Source of the DNA: an uncultured Spirochaetota bacterium
Lineage (GTDB): Bacteria > Spirochaetota > Spirochaetia > Treponematales > Rectinemataceae
Direction: 5' to 3'
Length of the DNA: 52,042 nucleotides
Assembly: GCA_903821875.1 (NCBI GenBank)
Contig: CAIJMU010000178.1
Location: 1-52,042 of the forward strand
Shown: piece by piece, positions 22,860 to 31,954 of the stretch
Layout: every line of letters begins with the position of its first letter
Position numbering within the stretch: position 1 is the stretch's first letter
Notes under the pieces: generated by a model
Database searches by the model: none
Told to the model about the DNA's origin: nothing
Seen by the model: only the letters and a program-made list of their open reading frames with translations
Made by a program: the position numbers and the translations under genes

Positions 22860-24833
22860 GTGGCTGCAATCGAAACGACAGTCCATGTCGATGGCATGAC
22901 CTGCGGAGCCTGCGAGCGACGCGTCGAAAAGGCCCTGATGGCTCTCGGAGGGGTAACATCGACCAGGGCCAGCCAGACCCGCGCCCGGGTCCTGGTCCAG
23001 CATGAAGACTCGGTTTCGCTGGCATCGCTCAAGGCGGCAGTCGAAAAAGCGGGGTATGCACCCCGCGACCGACCCAGCCGCGCCACAGCGATAGCCCTTG
23101 GCATCGGCCTCAGCCTGGCTGCCATCTATCTCATTGCCAACTCCTTCGGAGCCTTCAACAATTTCCCGATGGCCGAGAGCGGCATCGGCTATGGCATGCT
23201 CCTCGTCATCGGACTCCTGACCTCGGTGCACTGCGTAGCGATGTGCGGAGGGCTGGCCCTTTCGCAGAGCGTGAGGGGAAGGCCGATGGCTGAGGCCCGG
23301 GAGGGAGGCTTCCTGGCGAAGCTTTCGCCCGGCCTCCAGTACAATGGCGGGCGCGTGGTCGCCTACACCCTCGTCGGAGCGGCGGTCGGCGGACTCGGTT
23401 CGGCCATGGACTTTTCGTCCACTGCCCAGGGCGCCATCACTGCCCTCGCGGGACTCTTCATGCTCTGGCTCGGCCTCAAGATGATGGGCATCATCCCATC
23501 CCTCCCGCGCGGCACCCTCCCCCTGCCCGCGCCCCTCCGGCGGCTCGGTGACCGTCTGGCAGCCTTCGGCGCCGGCCGAGGCCCCTTCGCCGTCGGCATC
23601 CTCGGAGGGCTCATGCCCTGCGGCCCCCTCCAGACCATGCAGCTCTACGCCCTCGGAACGGGCTCGGCGGCAGCAGGAGCCCTATCCATGTTCTTGTTCT
23701 CAATTGGTACCGTCCCCCTCATGCTCGCCTTCGGAGCGACAGCAGCCCTCCTCCCCAGGAAGTTCATGCCCATGATGATCAAGGCCTCCTCGATACTCGT
23801 CCTCCTCCTCGGAACCCTTACCCTCGGCCGGGCCGCCGCCCTCGCCGGCGTGCAGCTTCCGTCCATGGGCGGGACCCCGATCGTCCTCCCCACCGGAAAT
23901 TCTTCGGTGTTCAAGGCCTCGCTCGAGCTACCCCAGGCTCCGGCCGCATCCGCCGGGGTTCCCGGCGGGCCCGCGGGCAGCGGCCTCGCCTTCGATGTCG
24001 CAGGCAATGCGATGCAGCCTGCGGTCGCCCAGATCAAGGACGGGATACAGACAGTAGTGACGATCTTCAATGCAAACAGCTACCAGCCCTTCTACGTACA
24101 GGCCGGCATCCCCGTCCGCTGGATAATCCGTATCAAGAAAGAAGACATAAATGGATGCAACCACAGTTTCGTGGTTCCCTCCTACGGCATCCGGCGGGAC
24201 CTGAAACCCGGCGACAATATCGTCGAGTTCACGCCCAAGGCCACTGGAGTCGTTCCCTATTCTTGCTGGATGGGCATGATCAGGAGCGGTTTCGGCGTCG
24301 TACCCGACCTCGGTGCGGTCGCCGGAAAGACCAACTCCAGCTACGATCCCGCCAGCGGTCCAGGCGCCCTGGCCATCCCCCGGAAGGTCGAGGCCGACAC
24401 CGGCCAGGCAATGGGCACGCCGGCTTCCTTCGAAGGTGGCAGGCTTCCCCTCGACACCATCGGGGTCGCCAGGCTGAAGGGCGGCATCCAGGTCGTGACG
24501 GTCAGGGTCGATGGCTCTGGCTACACACCGGCCGCCGTCGTCGTCCAGCGCGGCGTTAAGACGGTCATCCGCTTCGAGGCCTCCGCCCTCGATGGCTGCA
24601 ATTCCATCGTTTTCTTCCCTGAATACAACGGCACCCTCGACCTCTCCAAGGGCGAGTTCCAGACGCCTGAGATTCCGGCAGAGGGCGACTTCACCTTCCA
24701 GTGCGGCATGAACATGCTCCACGGCTATGTCAAGGCCGTCGATGACATCGCAAAGGTCGATCTCGCGGCCGTGCGCAGGGAGCTGGCGGACTACCGTGTG
24801 CCAGCTTCCGGCTGCTCCTGCTGCGGGAATTGA
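22860..24833 (+). CDS. HMA-TauE/SafE-cupredoxin fusion, copper handling membrane protein
   Basis: 657 aa from GTG 22860, chosen because GAGGAG (22847-22852) lies 7 bp upstream; an ATG at 22806 has no such site. Domains: heavy-metal-associated domain at about 4-68 with C15-x2-C18 (GMTCGAC); a TauE/SafE or DsbD-like six-helix module (about 75-340; [17 protein letters not shown] and [16 protein letters not shown], each with a helix-embedded Cys); then two exported cupredoxin-like domains. The first has NGCNHSF and later [12 protein letters not shown], a C/H...C...M set; the second has DGCNSIVFF and [12 protein letters not shown]. The C-terminus ends in a further Cys cluster (SGCSCCGN). It probably moves Cu+ or reductant across the membrane and binds copper outside. 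CopA follows after 7 bp. Confidence 0.88.
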   Translation: MAAIETTVHVDGMTCGACERRVEKALMALGGVTSTRASQTRARVLVQHEDSVSLASLKAAVEKAGYAPRDRPSRATAIALGIGLSLAAIYLIANSFGAFNNFPMAESGIGYGMLLVIGLLTSVHCVAMCGGLALSQSVRGRPMAEAREGGFLAKLSPGLQYNGGRVVAYTLVGAAVGGLGSAMDFSSTAQGAITALAGLFMLWLGLKMMGIIPSLPRGTLPLPAPLRRLGDRLAAFGAGRGPFAVGILGGLMPCGPLQTMQLYALGTGSAAAGALSMFLFSIGTVPLMLAFGATAALLPRKFMPMMIKASSILVLLLGTLTLGRAAALAGVQLPSMGGTPIVLPTGNSSVFKASLELPQAPAASAGVPGGPAGSGLAFDVAGNAMQPAVAQIKDGIQTVVTIFNANSYQPFYVQAGIPVRWIIRIKKEDINGCNHSFVVPSYGIRRDLKPGDNIVEFTPKATGVVPYSCWMGMIRSGFGVVPDLGAVAGKTNSSYDPASGPGALAIPRKVEADTGQAMGTPASFEGGRLPLDTIGVARLKGGIQVVTVRVDGSGYTPAAVVVQRGVKTVIRFEASALDGCNSIVFFPEYNGTLDLSKGEFQTPEIPAEGDFTFQCGMNMLHGYVKAVDDIAKVDLAAVRRELADYRVPASGCSCCGN

Positions 24834-24840
24834 GGACGAC

Positions 24841-27306
24841 ATGATCCAGGCAACACGACTCAGGATAGGCGGCATGACCTGCACGGCCTGCGCTGCGGCC
24901 TCCGAACGCGCAGTGCGCAGGCTTGTAGGCGTCGAGGAAGCCTCGGTGAATTTCTCGACCGAGAAGATGACCCTCCGCTTCGATGATGGAAAAGTCACAA
25001 TTAGCTCAATCAAGGCCGCCGTGGCGAAGGCGGGCTACGAGGCCAGCGACGACCGCGTCGAAAAAGAGCTTGTGATACCGGTCGGCGGCATGACCTGCGC
25101 CGCCTGTAGCCGTGCGGTGGAACGCGCAGTGGGCAGGCTTCCGGGCGTCGTCGCGGCTTCGGTCAACCTCGCCACGGAGAAGGCCACCATCCGATACGAT
25201 ACAGAGGCGCTCCGCATCTCGGAGATCAAGCAAGCCATCACAAAGGCAGGTTATACACCCCTTGCCATCGAAGACGGGACCTCCGATCCTGCCTCCCGGG
25301 CTGACGTCCACCGCGAGGGCAAGGCCAGGGAGATCCGCAGCATGTGGACCAGGCTGGCGGTTTCTGCGGCCTTCTCCGCCCCCCTCCTCTACCTGGCCAT
25401 GGGAGGCATGCTCGGATGGCCCTTGCCCGAAGCCCTCGACCCCATGGGCCATCCCCTGAGCTATGGACTCCTCGAGCTTCTCCTGGTGATCCCTGTCGTT
25501 ATCGCCGGGAACCGCTTCTACAGGGTCGGCCTCAAGACCCTCCTCCACGGCTCCCCGAACATGGACTCCCTCATCGCCATGGGCACCTCGGCCGCCATGG
25601 CCTACAGCCTCATGTCCCTGGTCCAGGTCGCCAGGGGAGACATGGGAGCCGTCGACCGTCTCTGGTTCGAGACCGTAGGTATAATCATAACACTGATCAT
25701 GCTCGGAAAGACCCTCGAAGCCGTCTCGAAGGGACGAACCTCCGATTCCATCAAGAAGCTCATGGGCCTCAGGCCAAAGACCGCAACAGTCGTACAGGAT
25801 GGCAAGGACCTCGAGCTGCCGGTCGAGGAAGTCGAAATAGGCGACATCCTCCGCGTGCGCCCGGGCCAGCGCATCCCCGTGGACGGCGAGGTCGTCGAGG
25901 GATACACTTCCATCGACGAGTCGATGCTCACAGGCGAGTCCATGCCCGTCGACAAGGCAGAAGGATCCGGGGTCATCGGCGCCTCGATCAACACAACTGG
26001 TTCGATACTTTTCCGGGCCACCAAGGTCGGCGCCGATACCGTGCTCGCCCGCATAATCAGGCTCGTCGAGGATGCGCAGGGCTCCAAGGCGCCGATCGCG
26101 GAACTCGCGGATACCGTGTCGGGCGTCTTTGTCCCCGTGGTCCTCGGCATCGCCCTCCTGGCCGCCCTGGTCTGGCTCCTGGCTGGACAGGACCTGCCCT
26201 TCGCGCTCACCGTCTTCGTCGCAGTACTGACAATCGCCTGCCCCTGCGCCCTCGGCCTGGCAACGCCGACAGCCATCATGGTCGGCACGGGACGCGGCGC
26301 GGAGCTGGGGGTCCTGGTCAAGTCCGGCGTCGCCCTGGAAACAGCCCACCGCATCGACACGATCGTGTTCGACAAGACCGGAACCATCACAGTCGGCAAA
26401 CCCTCGCTGACGGACCTGGTCCCCTCCTCCGGCTTCGGTGATGACGAGCTTCTGGGCCTTGCCGCGGCAGCAGAGCGGGGTTCCGAACATCCACTGGGTG
26501 CCGCCATAGTGGCCGCAGCCGAGGCGAGGGGCCTGGTCCTCCTTCAGGCTTCGGACTTTTCCGCACAGCCCGGGCACGGCATATCAGCTAACGTGGGTGG
26601 CCGCGCAGTCCTCTTGGGCAACGAGAGGCATCTTGCCGAAAAAGGCATAGCCGTCGATAGCGGCTCAGCCGACAGGCTCGCATCAGCCGGCAAGACTCCC
26701 ATGTTTGTCGCAGTCGACGGGCGCTACGCGGGTCTGGTCGCCGTGGCAGATGTGGTCAAGCCCTCGAGCGCCGCCGCCATCGCAAAGCTCCGCGCCATGG
26801 GCATCGAGGTGATCATGATCACCGGCGACTCCGCACGGACTGCAGCGTCCATAGCCCGCGAGGTAGGCATCGACCGGGTTCTCGCCGAAGTACTCCCCGG
26901 AGACAAGGCCGCGGAAGTCAGGAAGCTGCAGGCAGGGGGCCGGAAGGTTGCCATGGTCGGCGACGGCATCAACGACGCGCCAGCCCTCGCCCAGGCCGAC
27001 ATAGGCATTGCCATAGGGTCGGGCACCGATGTCGCCATGGAAAGCGCAGACATCGTCCTCATGCGGAGCGACCTCGGCGAGGTGCCGACAGCCCTGCAGC
27101 TTTCCCGGCGCGTCATGCGAAACATCAAGCAGAACCTCTTCTGGGCCTTCGGCTACAACATCCTCGGGATTCCCGTGGCTGCGGGCATCCTCTACGCCTT
27201 CGGCGGTCCCCTCCTCAATCCCATGTTCGCGGCTGCGGCCATGTCGCTCAGTTCGGTCTCCGTACTCACCAACGCGCTGAGACTCAGGCGTTTCAAACCG
27301 GCATAA
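24841..27306 (+). CDS. copA: Cu+-exporting P-type ATPase
   Basis: 821 aa from ATG 24841 (GAGGAC 4 bp upstream, overlapping the previous stop). Two N-terminal metal-binding domains with C14-x2-C17 and C86-x2-C89 (GMTCTAC, GMTCAAC). Eight membrane helices with the Cu+ signature C467-P-C469 ([11 protein letters not shown]). Actuator loop TGES at about 364; phosphorylation D511 in DKTGT; hinge [15 protein letters not shown]-terminal helix pair with [13 protein letters not shown] and [18 protein letters not shown] (M/S-rich copper signature). Exports Cu+ (and Ag+) from the cytosol; partners are the adjacent CopZ and the cupredoxin fusion. Confidence 0.97.
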   Translation: MIQATRLRIGGMTCTACAAASERAVRRLVGVEEASVNFSTEKMTLRFDDGKVTISSIKAAVAKAGYEASDDRVEKELVIPVGGMTCAACSRAVERAVGRLPGVVAASVNLATEKATIRYDTEALRISEIKQAITKAGYTPLAIEDGTSDPASRADVHREGKAREIRSMWTRLAVSAAFSAPLLYLAMGGMLGWPLPEALDPMGHPLSYGLLELLLVIPVVIAGNRFYRVGLKTLLHGSPNMDSLIAMGTSAAMAYSLMSLVQVARGDMGAVDRLWFETVGIIITLIMLGKTLEAVSKGRTSDSIKKLMGLRPKTATVVQDGKDLELPVEEVEIGDILRVRPGQRIPVDGEVVEGYTSIDESMLTGESMPVDKAEGSGVIGASINTTGSILFRATKVGADTVLARIIRLVEDAQGSKAPIAELADTVSGVFVPVVLGIALLAALVWLLAGQDLPFALTVFVAVLTIACPCALGLATPTAIMVGTGRGAELGVLVKSGVALETAHRIDTIVFDKTGTITVGKPSLTDLVPSSGFGDDELLGLAAAAERGSEHPLGAAIVAAAEARGLVLLQASDFSAQPGHGISANVGGRAVLLGNERHLAEKGIAVDSGSADRLASAGKTPMFVAVDGRYAGLVAVADVVKPSSAAAIAKLRAMGIEVIMITGDSARTAASIAREVGIDRVLAEVLPGDKAAEVRKLQAGGRKVAMVGDGINDAPALAQADIGIAIGSGTDVAMESADIVLMRSDLGEVPTALQLSRRVMRNIKQNLFWAFGYNILGIPVAAGILYAFGGPLLNPMFAAAAMSLSSVSVLTNALRLRRFKPA

Positions 27307-27318
27307 GGAGCAATTACA

Positions 27319-27525
27319 ATGAAGAAGACACTTTCGGTCGAGGGCATGAGCTGCAACCACTGCGTGAACCACGTCAAGAACGCGCTGGCGGACCTCTCGG
27401 GCATCGCCTCCGTGATGGTCGACCTCGCCACAAAGACGGCCGTCGTCGAGGGCGAATCCCTGGACGACGCGGCGATGAGGGCAGCCGTCATTGACGCTGG
27501 TTACGAGGTGGTGTCGATCGCCTGA
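27319..27525 (+). CDS. copZ: Copper chaperone CopZ
   Basis: 68 aa, a single heavy-metal-associated domain with the Cu+-binding C12-x2-C15 motif (EGMSCNHCVNHV). It starts 12 bp after copA behind AAGGAG. It carries Cu+ to the N-terminal domains of CopA. Its Cys-x-x-Cys site has NH between the cysteines, like chaperones, in contrast to TA or AA in the CopA domains. Confidence 0.95.
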   Translation: MKKTLSVEGMSCNHCVNHVKNALADLSGIASVMVDLATKTAVVEGESLDDAAMRAAVIDAGYEVVSIA

Positions 27526-27529
27526 GGGG

Positions 27530-27587
27530 CTGCGGCGATGGCTTCGGGCTCCTTCAGGTCATGGCCATCGTGCGGGCCCGCCGCAGC
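27530..27587. terminator. Long hairpin between convergent copZ and lipase genes
   Basis: GCTGCGGCG (27530-27538) pairs with CGCCGCAGC (27579-27587), and inside it GATGGC (27537-27542) with GCCATC (27564-27569). It lies between the two convergent stops and could act in both directions, though neither side has a T-tract. Confidence 0.45.
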
Positions 27588-27615
27588 GGGGTCCGCATCG
27601 TGTCCAAAGCTGCCC

Positions 27616-28914
27616 TCAGTCCGCCAGCGAGGCCAGGAGCCTCATGTTGTAGCGGTACCAGTCAGCGGAGGAATCGAAGCCGGGAGGTGCGTACCAGGGC
27701 GGAGTGGGCATGACCAGGAGGTCGATGTGGTCGGTCGAAGCCAGGCATCCCATGTGGTTCCACGCCCCGCGCAGGGGCGTCCCCTCATACTTTACAATGA
27801 GGTCTTTCGAGCCGTTCTTGGGGCCATCCATCGAGACGGTGTTCACCACCCCGTCATTGGCCGCCCACTCGGGTCCCAGGCGCAGGTTGCCATCGACCTG
27901 GCCGGGAGCTGCCATGAGGAGGGCAGTGGGGAGGAGGAGGGTGTTCAGGTCCAGGTCCCCGAGTTCGAGCCCCGCCACACGAATGGTCGAGCGGTCAGCC
28001 CAGGAGAAGTAGTAGATGTCGGGGCAGGCAGGAACTCTCGCATTGAAAGCTGATGCCCCTGCGGGATGAAGTTCCCTGTAACAGCCATCTTCTCCGCGGT
28101 ACCAGGAGTCATTGGCCATGAGCCTCGAGGCGTAGGCAGCTACCGACTCGCCGCCCCTCCGGTCAAGGCCCCAGTGGTCGAGGATGGGATCGTAGGGCGG
28201 ACTCGAAGCTGCGATAATGAGGGCGACCGAGCGCGTAAAGGCTTCTCCCGCCCTGTCGGCCACGAGGGCGAGGGTCGATCCGTCGTGCGGCGAGGCCAGG
28301 GTAACGATGCCGAGGATCCAATGGTGGCCGCCCCTGAAGAGCTCGCTCACGTCACCTGGCGAGGCAGCGCACTCCTCCGCAACCCCCTCCTCGAGGAGGA
28401 GCGCCAGCAGCCTCCCTGTCTGGCCGCCCATGCTGTGGCACAGGAGGTTGACCTTGTGCGCTTCATCCCAATTATCAAGGACTCCGGGCTGCTCGCGTCC
28501 GAAGCGCGCATGGCCGCAGCGGGCGCTGTGGGCGGCCCCGTAGTCCACGCGCCCGCCCCTGATGTAGGCGAAAAGCTCGCAGGCCCTGTCCCAGTTGCTC
28601 GAAAGCGGCCCGAGACTCGCCGAATGGACATTCCAGCCCTCGCGCACGAGGAGGGCCCGGTAATCCGCCATCCCGCCCCAGGCGGAGATAGGGATCCGTG
28701 CGTCCTGCCCATAGCCGACGATGCCATGCACGAGGATCACCGGACAGTCGTTGAGCTTCGGGCCGGGAATCGGGTAGGCAGAAAGCGTGGCCAGCTCCGA
28801 CTCCCCCTCCTCGATGGACCCCGGGACCAGCTCCGCCCACGACGGAAGCGCGAGGGCGAGGATAAGGGAAACCACATATGCTGCTTGTTTCCCAAGTCTG
28901 GGCGGCTTAATCAC
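27616..28914 (-). CDS. Secreted lipase of the thermoalkalophilic family I.5 type
   Basis: 432 aa with a signal peptide (AAYVVSLILALALPSWA). It tracks Geobacillus L1/staphylococcal lipases along its length: VDYGAAHSARCGHARFGR, GGHHWILGIVTLASPHDG, NDGVVNTVSMDGPKNGS. Catalytic residues: S161 (CHSMGGQT, where I.5 enzymes usually have HSQGG), D354 and H396 (STDHIDLL). The zinc ligands of the family are also kept: D109, H129, H135 and D246. It would hydrolyse triacylglycerols outside the cytoplasm. The start is a GTG at 28914 with no clear ribosome-binding site; a TATAAT on the minus strand (28928-28923) lies only 9 bp upstream, so the message may be nearly leaderless or the true start may be an internal codon. 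Confidence 0.9.
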   Translation of the reverse strand: MIKPPRLGKQAAYVVSLILALALPSWAELVPGSIEEGESELATLSAYPIPGPKLNDCPVILVHGIVGYGQDARIPISAWGGMADYRALLVREGWNVHSASLGPLSSNWDRACELFAYIRGGRVDYGAAHSARCGHARFGREQPGVLDNWDEAHKVNLLCHSMGGQTGRLLALLLEEGVAEECAASPGDVSELFRGGHHWILGIVTLASPHDGSTLALVADRAGEAFTRSVALIIAASSPPYDPILDHWGLDRRGGESVAAYASRLMANDSWYRGEDGCYRELHPAGASAFNARVPACPDIYYFSWADRSTIRVAGLELGDLDLNTLLLPTALLMAAPGQVDGNLRLGPEWAANDGVVNTVSMDGPKNGSKDLIVKYEGTPLRGAWNHMGCLASTDHIDLLVMPTPPWYAPPGFDSSADWYRYNMRLLASLAD

Positions 28915-29230
28915 GATAGGCGATTATACCAGATATCAATGGTACATTCGACAGCGTGCGACAGCTCAATGCCCGCCAATCGCTGCAGCGGAGACCGCAA
29001 CCTCGGCACCAGATACCGTAAAAGCCCGCGCCGAGCGGTCAATTTCATCAGCGACATTCCCCAGGGCTCGAAGAGCCTTACGCGGGATTTCTTGGGCTGT
29101 TCCTCAGAGAGTCCCTCCTTGGTCGGCTTGGGCCAGAGCTATTTCACATTGCCCTCGCCATCGCGGGCGCGACGCGGAAGGAACCGATGGCCCTGCCACT
29201 TCCGGCGACGATACCGGGAATGTCGAATAC
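28915..29230. other. Intergenic stretch with a possible decayed reading frame
   Basis: No intact gene. On the minus strand a protein-like frame ends at TGA 28968-28966 and includes ALGNVADEIDRSARAFTVSG, but it is cut by a stop at 29106-29104 and has no ATG, GTG or TTG start after that stop. The segment next to the lipase start has the TATAAT mentioned there. No RNA gene seen. Confidence 0.35.
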
Positions 29231-30253
29231 CTACATGGGTGGGGAAGCCCTGTCCCGCAGACTCCTGAACGACAGGAGCTTCCCCGACTTCTCGTCCCAG
29301 AGCTTCATCGAAATGGTCCCGAGACTCTTGATAATGCCGATCTTTTCCTTCCTGCCCAGCTCTGGGATGGACCTCAGGCATTCTTCAAGGCGGTAATTCG
29401 GGATCCTCGGGCTGAGGTGGTGGACATGATGGAAGCCAATGTTGCCTGTGAACCACTGGAGCGGAGGGGGCAAGCTGTACCAGGAGCTGCCGACCAGGGC
29501 CGCATCGAGAAAGGACCATTGCGCGCCGCGCGCCCAGTAGGTCGAGTCGAACTGGTGCTGGACATAGAACATCCAGATTCCTGCAAACCCGCCGAAGAAG
29601 AGGGCCGAAAGCTGGGCGAGGAAGAAGGGACCAGGACCGAAGAGCAGGCACAATGTGAACCCGATGGCCACGAGAAGCACATTGTGCATGGCAAGGTCCC
29701 GGAGCTGCCTTTTCCCCGCGCCCTTTGAAGGCAGGCGGTTGACCAGGAGGAAGATGAAAAAAGGACCTAGTACAAACAGGGTTACAGGGTTCCGGTAGAA
29801 TCGATAGATGAAGCGCATTGCGGACGGTGCAGCCTGGAACTCCTCTACTGTCATGGTCCAGACATCGCCCATTCCGCGGTCATCGAGCAGCCCCGTAGTC
29901 CGGTGATGGATGCCATGGCTGCGGCGCCAATCCGCGAAGGGCGTAAAGCACAGGAGGCCCAGGACAAACCCCAGTGCCTCATTGGCCTTCCGATTGGGGA
30001 GGAAGGACCCGTGGCAACAGTCGTGGAAGAGTATGAAGGTCCGCACGAGGAAGCCGCCCGTGGGGATGCCGCCGAGAATGACGATCCACCAAGGAAGGCC
30101 CGCTTTGGCTCCATATAGCAGGAGGGTGAGACAGGCAAGGTAGGGAAGGAGGGTATCCGCGATCTGGATGAGGGCTGGCTGCCAGGCTCCGCCCTCGAAA
30201 TCCTTCACGCGGTCCATCCATGGAAGCCTGTCCGCTTCATGTATAAGGGACAT
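29231..30253 (-). CDS. Membrane fatty acid desaturase
   Basis: 340 aa from ATG 30253 with GGTGGAAAG directly upstream. The three histidine boxes of acyl-lipid/acyl-CoA desaturases are present: HDCCH (77-81), HGIHH (113-117) and HHVHH near residue 280. Hydrophobic stretches around 35-75, 95-108 and 170-240 give four membrane helices. It introduces double bonds into membrane acyl chains using O2 and an electron donor, implying the organism meets oxygen. Its layout (HDCCHGSF, HRTTGLLDD) resembles the Delta12/omega-type group often called DesA-like. It follows the sugar operon on the same strand, beyond a hairpin, so it is probably a separate unit. Confidence 0.9.
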   Translation of the reverse strand: MSLIHEADRLPWMDRVKDFEGGAWQPALIQIADTLLPYLACLTLLLYGAKAGLPWWIVILGGIPTGGFLVRTFILFHDCCHGSFLPNRKANEALGFVLGLLCFTPFADWRRSHGIHHRTTGLLDDRGMGDVWTMTVEEFQAAPSAMRFIYRFYRNPVTLFVLGPFFIFLLVNRLPSKGAGKRQLRDLAMHNVLLVAIGFTLCLLFGPGPFFLAQLSALFFGGFAGIWMFYVQHQFDSTYWARGAQWSFLDAALVGSSWYSLPPPLQWFTGNIGFHHVHHLSPRIPNYRLEECLRSIPELGRKEKIGIIKSLGTISMKLWDEKSGKLLSFRSLRDRASPPM

Positions 30254-30430
30254 CTTTCCACCTCTGCTGATTGGACAAGGCAGGAAGAGGGACGGTTGCG
30301 AACCCGGGATGGGAAAAGCCTGGCATCTCAAGGCCGGTGAAAGTTCGCTCCCGCCCCCAGGAGGCAAATACGGCAAGAGTAGTTAGTGATCCCTGCACTT
30401 TGCTCGTAATGATCGAGACGCTGATCAGAG

Positions 30431-30453
30431 GCTGCACCCCCGGAGGGGGCAGC
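30431..30453. terminator. Hairpin at the 3' end of the glycoside operon
   Basis: GCTG-c-a-CCCCC (30431-30441), loop gga, GGGGG-CAGC (30445-30453). It lies 34 bp beyond the stop of the symporter gene and before the desaturase start, with no U-run on the minus strand. A factor-dependent or stabilising 3' end is plausible. Confidence 0.45.
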
Positions 30454-30486
30454 ATTACCATAATTGAAGCGGCGCTGGTGGCAAGC

Positions 30487-31935
30487 TCAGCGCGGAGGCT
30501 TCCACCAGTCCGCCTTTGCCTGACCCGTAAGAAGCGTGCAGACCGCCTCTGTTTCAGGTGTCGCATCCTCCTTCCTTCCGCCCGCGCGAAGCCTGGCAAG
30601 CTCTGCCTTGAGGACTCCGTGGCTTTTCGGCGTTATGCGGAATCGGGTCGCCACGATGATGCCGGCAATGAGGAGCAGTGCTGGCGTCCCGATGAAGAAG
30701 GCGAAGAACCTCTGGAGCGTCTCCGGGGCCTGCACTGCGTTGGGAACGAAACCGATGCCCTGCAGCATGAAGCCGATCGCTGGCAGCGCGAAGAGGCCCT
30801 GGACAAGCTTGCGGAGGAGGGTCATTGCGCCGGCGTAGATTCCTGAACGCTGCTCGCCGGTGATGAGCTCATCGACATCGATGACAAAGGGCAGTATGGC
30901 GTAGGGCATGAGGACGCCGGCTGAGGTGCCCATTCCGATGACGGCGCAGATCAGGGCGAGCGACAAGGTCGACGACTGCGGACCGAGGCCCAGGGTGAGG
31001 AACATGCCCAGCACCCAGACAGCGAGTCCGATGGAATAGGAAAGGCCCTGGCTCTTGCGGTTGGCAATGAAGGAATAGACAGGCATCATGGCAAGCTGGA
31101 CGATCATCAGGGTACCCATGGCTATCGAATAGAGGCCGGGCTTGCCCAGCGAATAGGTCAGGTAATAGGTGAACAGGGCCATCAGGATGTCCATGGCCGT
31201 GTAGGCGCAGACATACATGCCGAAGTGGATCCTGAACGAGCGGTTGCGGAAGATCGTACCGAATTCCTTGAAGAGGTTGTCGCCCACCTCGGACTCCCTC
31301 CTGGCCACATTCTCCCAGGTGCTCCTATATACGATGACCCAGGGCAGGGCGAAGATGATGCCGAAGACAATGCCCATCACGAGGTGACCCTGGCCGGGGT
31401 CGCTGGGGTAGGCGTCGATGATCATCTTGGGGATGACGGCGGCGACGAGGGAGGAGAGCCCCGAAAACAAGAGGCGGGAAGTGGAAAGCCGGTTCCGGGT
31501 CTTCCAGTCCGAGCTCATCTCCGCGGGCAGGGCCGAGTAGGGGGTCATCACCATGGTGAGGGCCGCGTCGAGGAGGATGTAGGCAAAGAGATAATAGGCG
31601 AAAAGCAGGAATTGGCTGTCTGTCCGGATGGGCACCCAGAGGAGGGCAAAGGTGATCGCGATCGGGACAATGCCCCAGAGGAAGTAGACGCGGCGTCGTC
31701 CGGCCTTTGACTTTGTCCTATCACTGATGAAACCCATGAGGGGATCGGATATCCCGTCCCATACCTTGCCCACTCCGAACATGAGGCCGGCGAGCGCAGG
31801 CTTCATGCCCACCACTTCGGTGAGGAAAAACATGAACAGCATTCCCACGATCAGGAAGGCTCCTCCACCGTAGATGTCCCCGATGCCGAATCCTATGATG
31901 TTCCGGAGTTTGACCGGTCGCTCGACCTGTTCCAT
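30487..31935 (-). CDS. GPH-family glycoside:cation symporter
   Basis: 482 aa from ATG 31935 (AGGCAGGGA upstream). Twelve membrane helices of the MFS type, with glycoside-pentoside-hexuronide landmarks: GDIYGGGAFLIVGMLFMFFL in helix 1 and GVGKVWDGISDPLMGFISDR after helix 2. Relatives include MelB, xyloside and glucuronide symporters, and YihO/YihP that import sulfoquinovose and its glyceride. It is the last gene of the run that begins with the GntR-type regulator and sits 19 bp after the GH31 gene, so it likely imports that enzyme's glycoside substrate with Na+ or H+. It is a second uptake route beside the ABC importer of the same operon. Confidence 0.92.
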   Translation of the reverse strand: MEQVERPVKLRNIIGFGIGDIYGGGAFLIVGMLFMFFLTEVVGMKPALAGLMFGVGKVWDGISDPLMGFISDRTKSKAGRRRVYFLWGIVPIAITFALLWVPIRTDSQFLLFAYYLFAYILLDAALTMVMTPYSALPAEMSSDWKTRNRLSTSRLLFSGLSSLVAAVIPKMIIDAYPSDPGQGHLVMGIVFGIIFALPWVIVYRSTWENVARRESEVGDNLFKEFGTIFRNRSFRIHFGMYVCAYTAMDILMALFTYYLTYSLGKPGLYSIAMGTLMIVQLAMMPVYSFIANRKSQGLSYSIGLAVWVLGMFLTLGLGPQSSTLSLALICAVIGMGTSAGVLMPYAILPFVIDVDELITGEQRSGIYAGAMTLLRKLVQGLFALPAIGFMLQGIGFVPNAVQAPETLQRFFAFFIGTPALLLIAGIIVATRFRITPKSHGVLKAELARLRAGGRKEDATPETEAVCTLLTGQAKADWWKPPR

Positions 31936-31954
31936 TCCCTGCCTCGCTTTACTT

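Noticed and set aside
25006-26577. 523-aa open frame antisense to copA
   Set aside because: Antisense frame in GC-rich DNA; composition is Gly/Asp/His-rich and unstructured, while the sense strand is an unmistakable P-type ATPase.
28915-29230. tRNA or small RNA gene in the lipase-desaturase gap
   Set aside because: No cloverleaf arms, T-loop consensus or terminator could be found on either strand.
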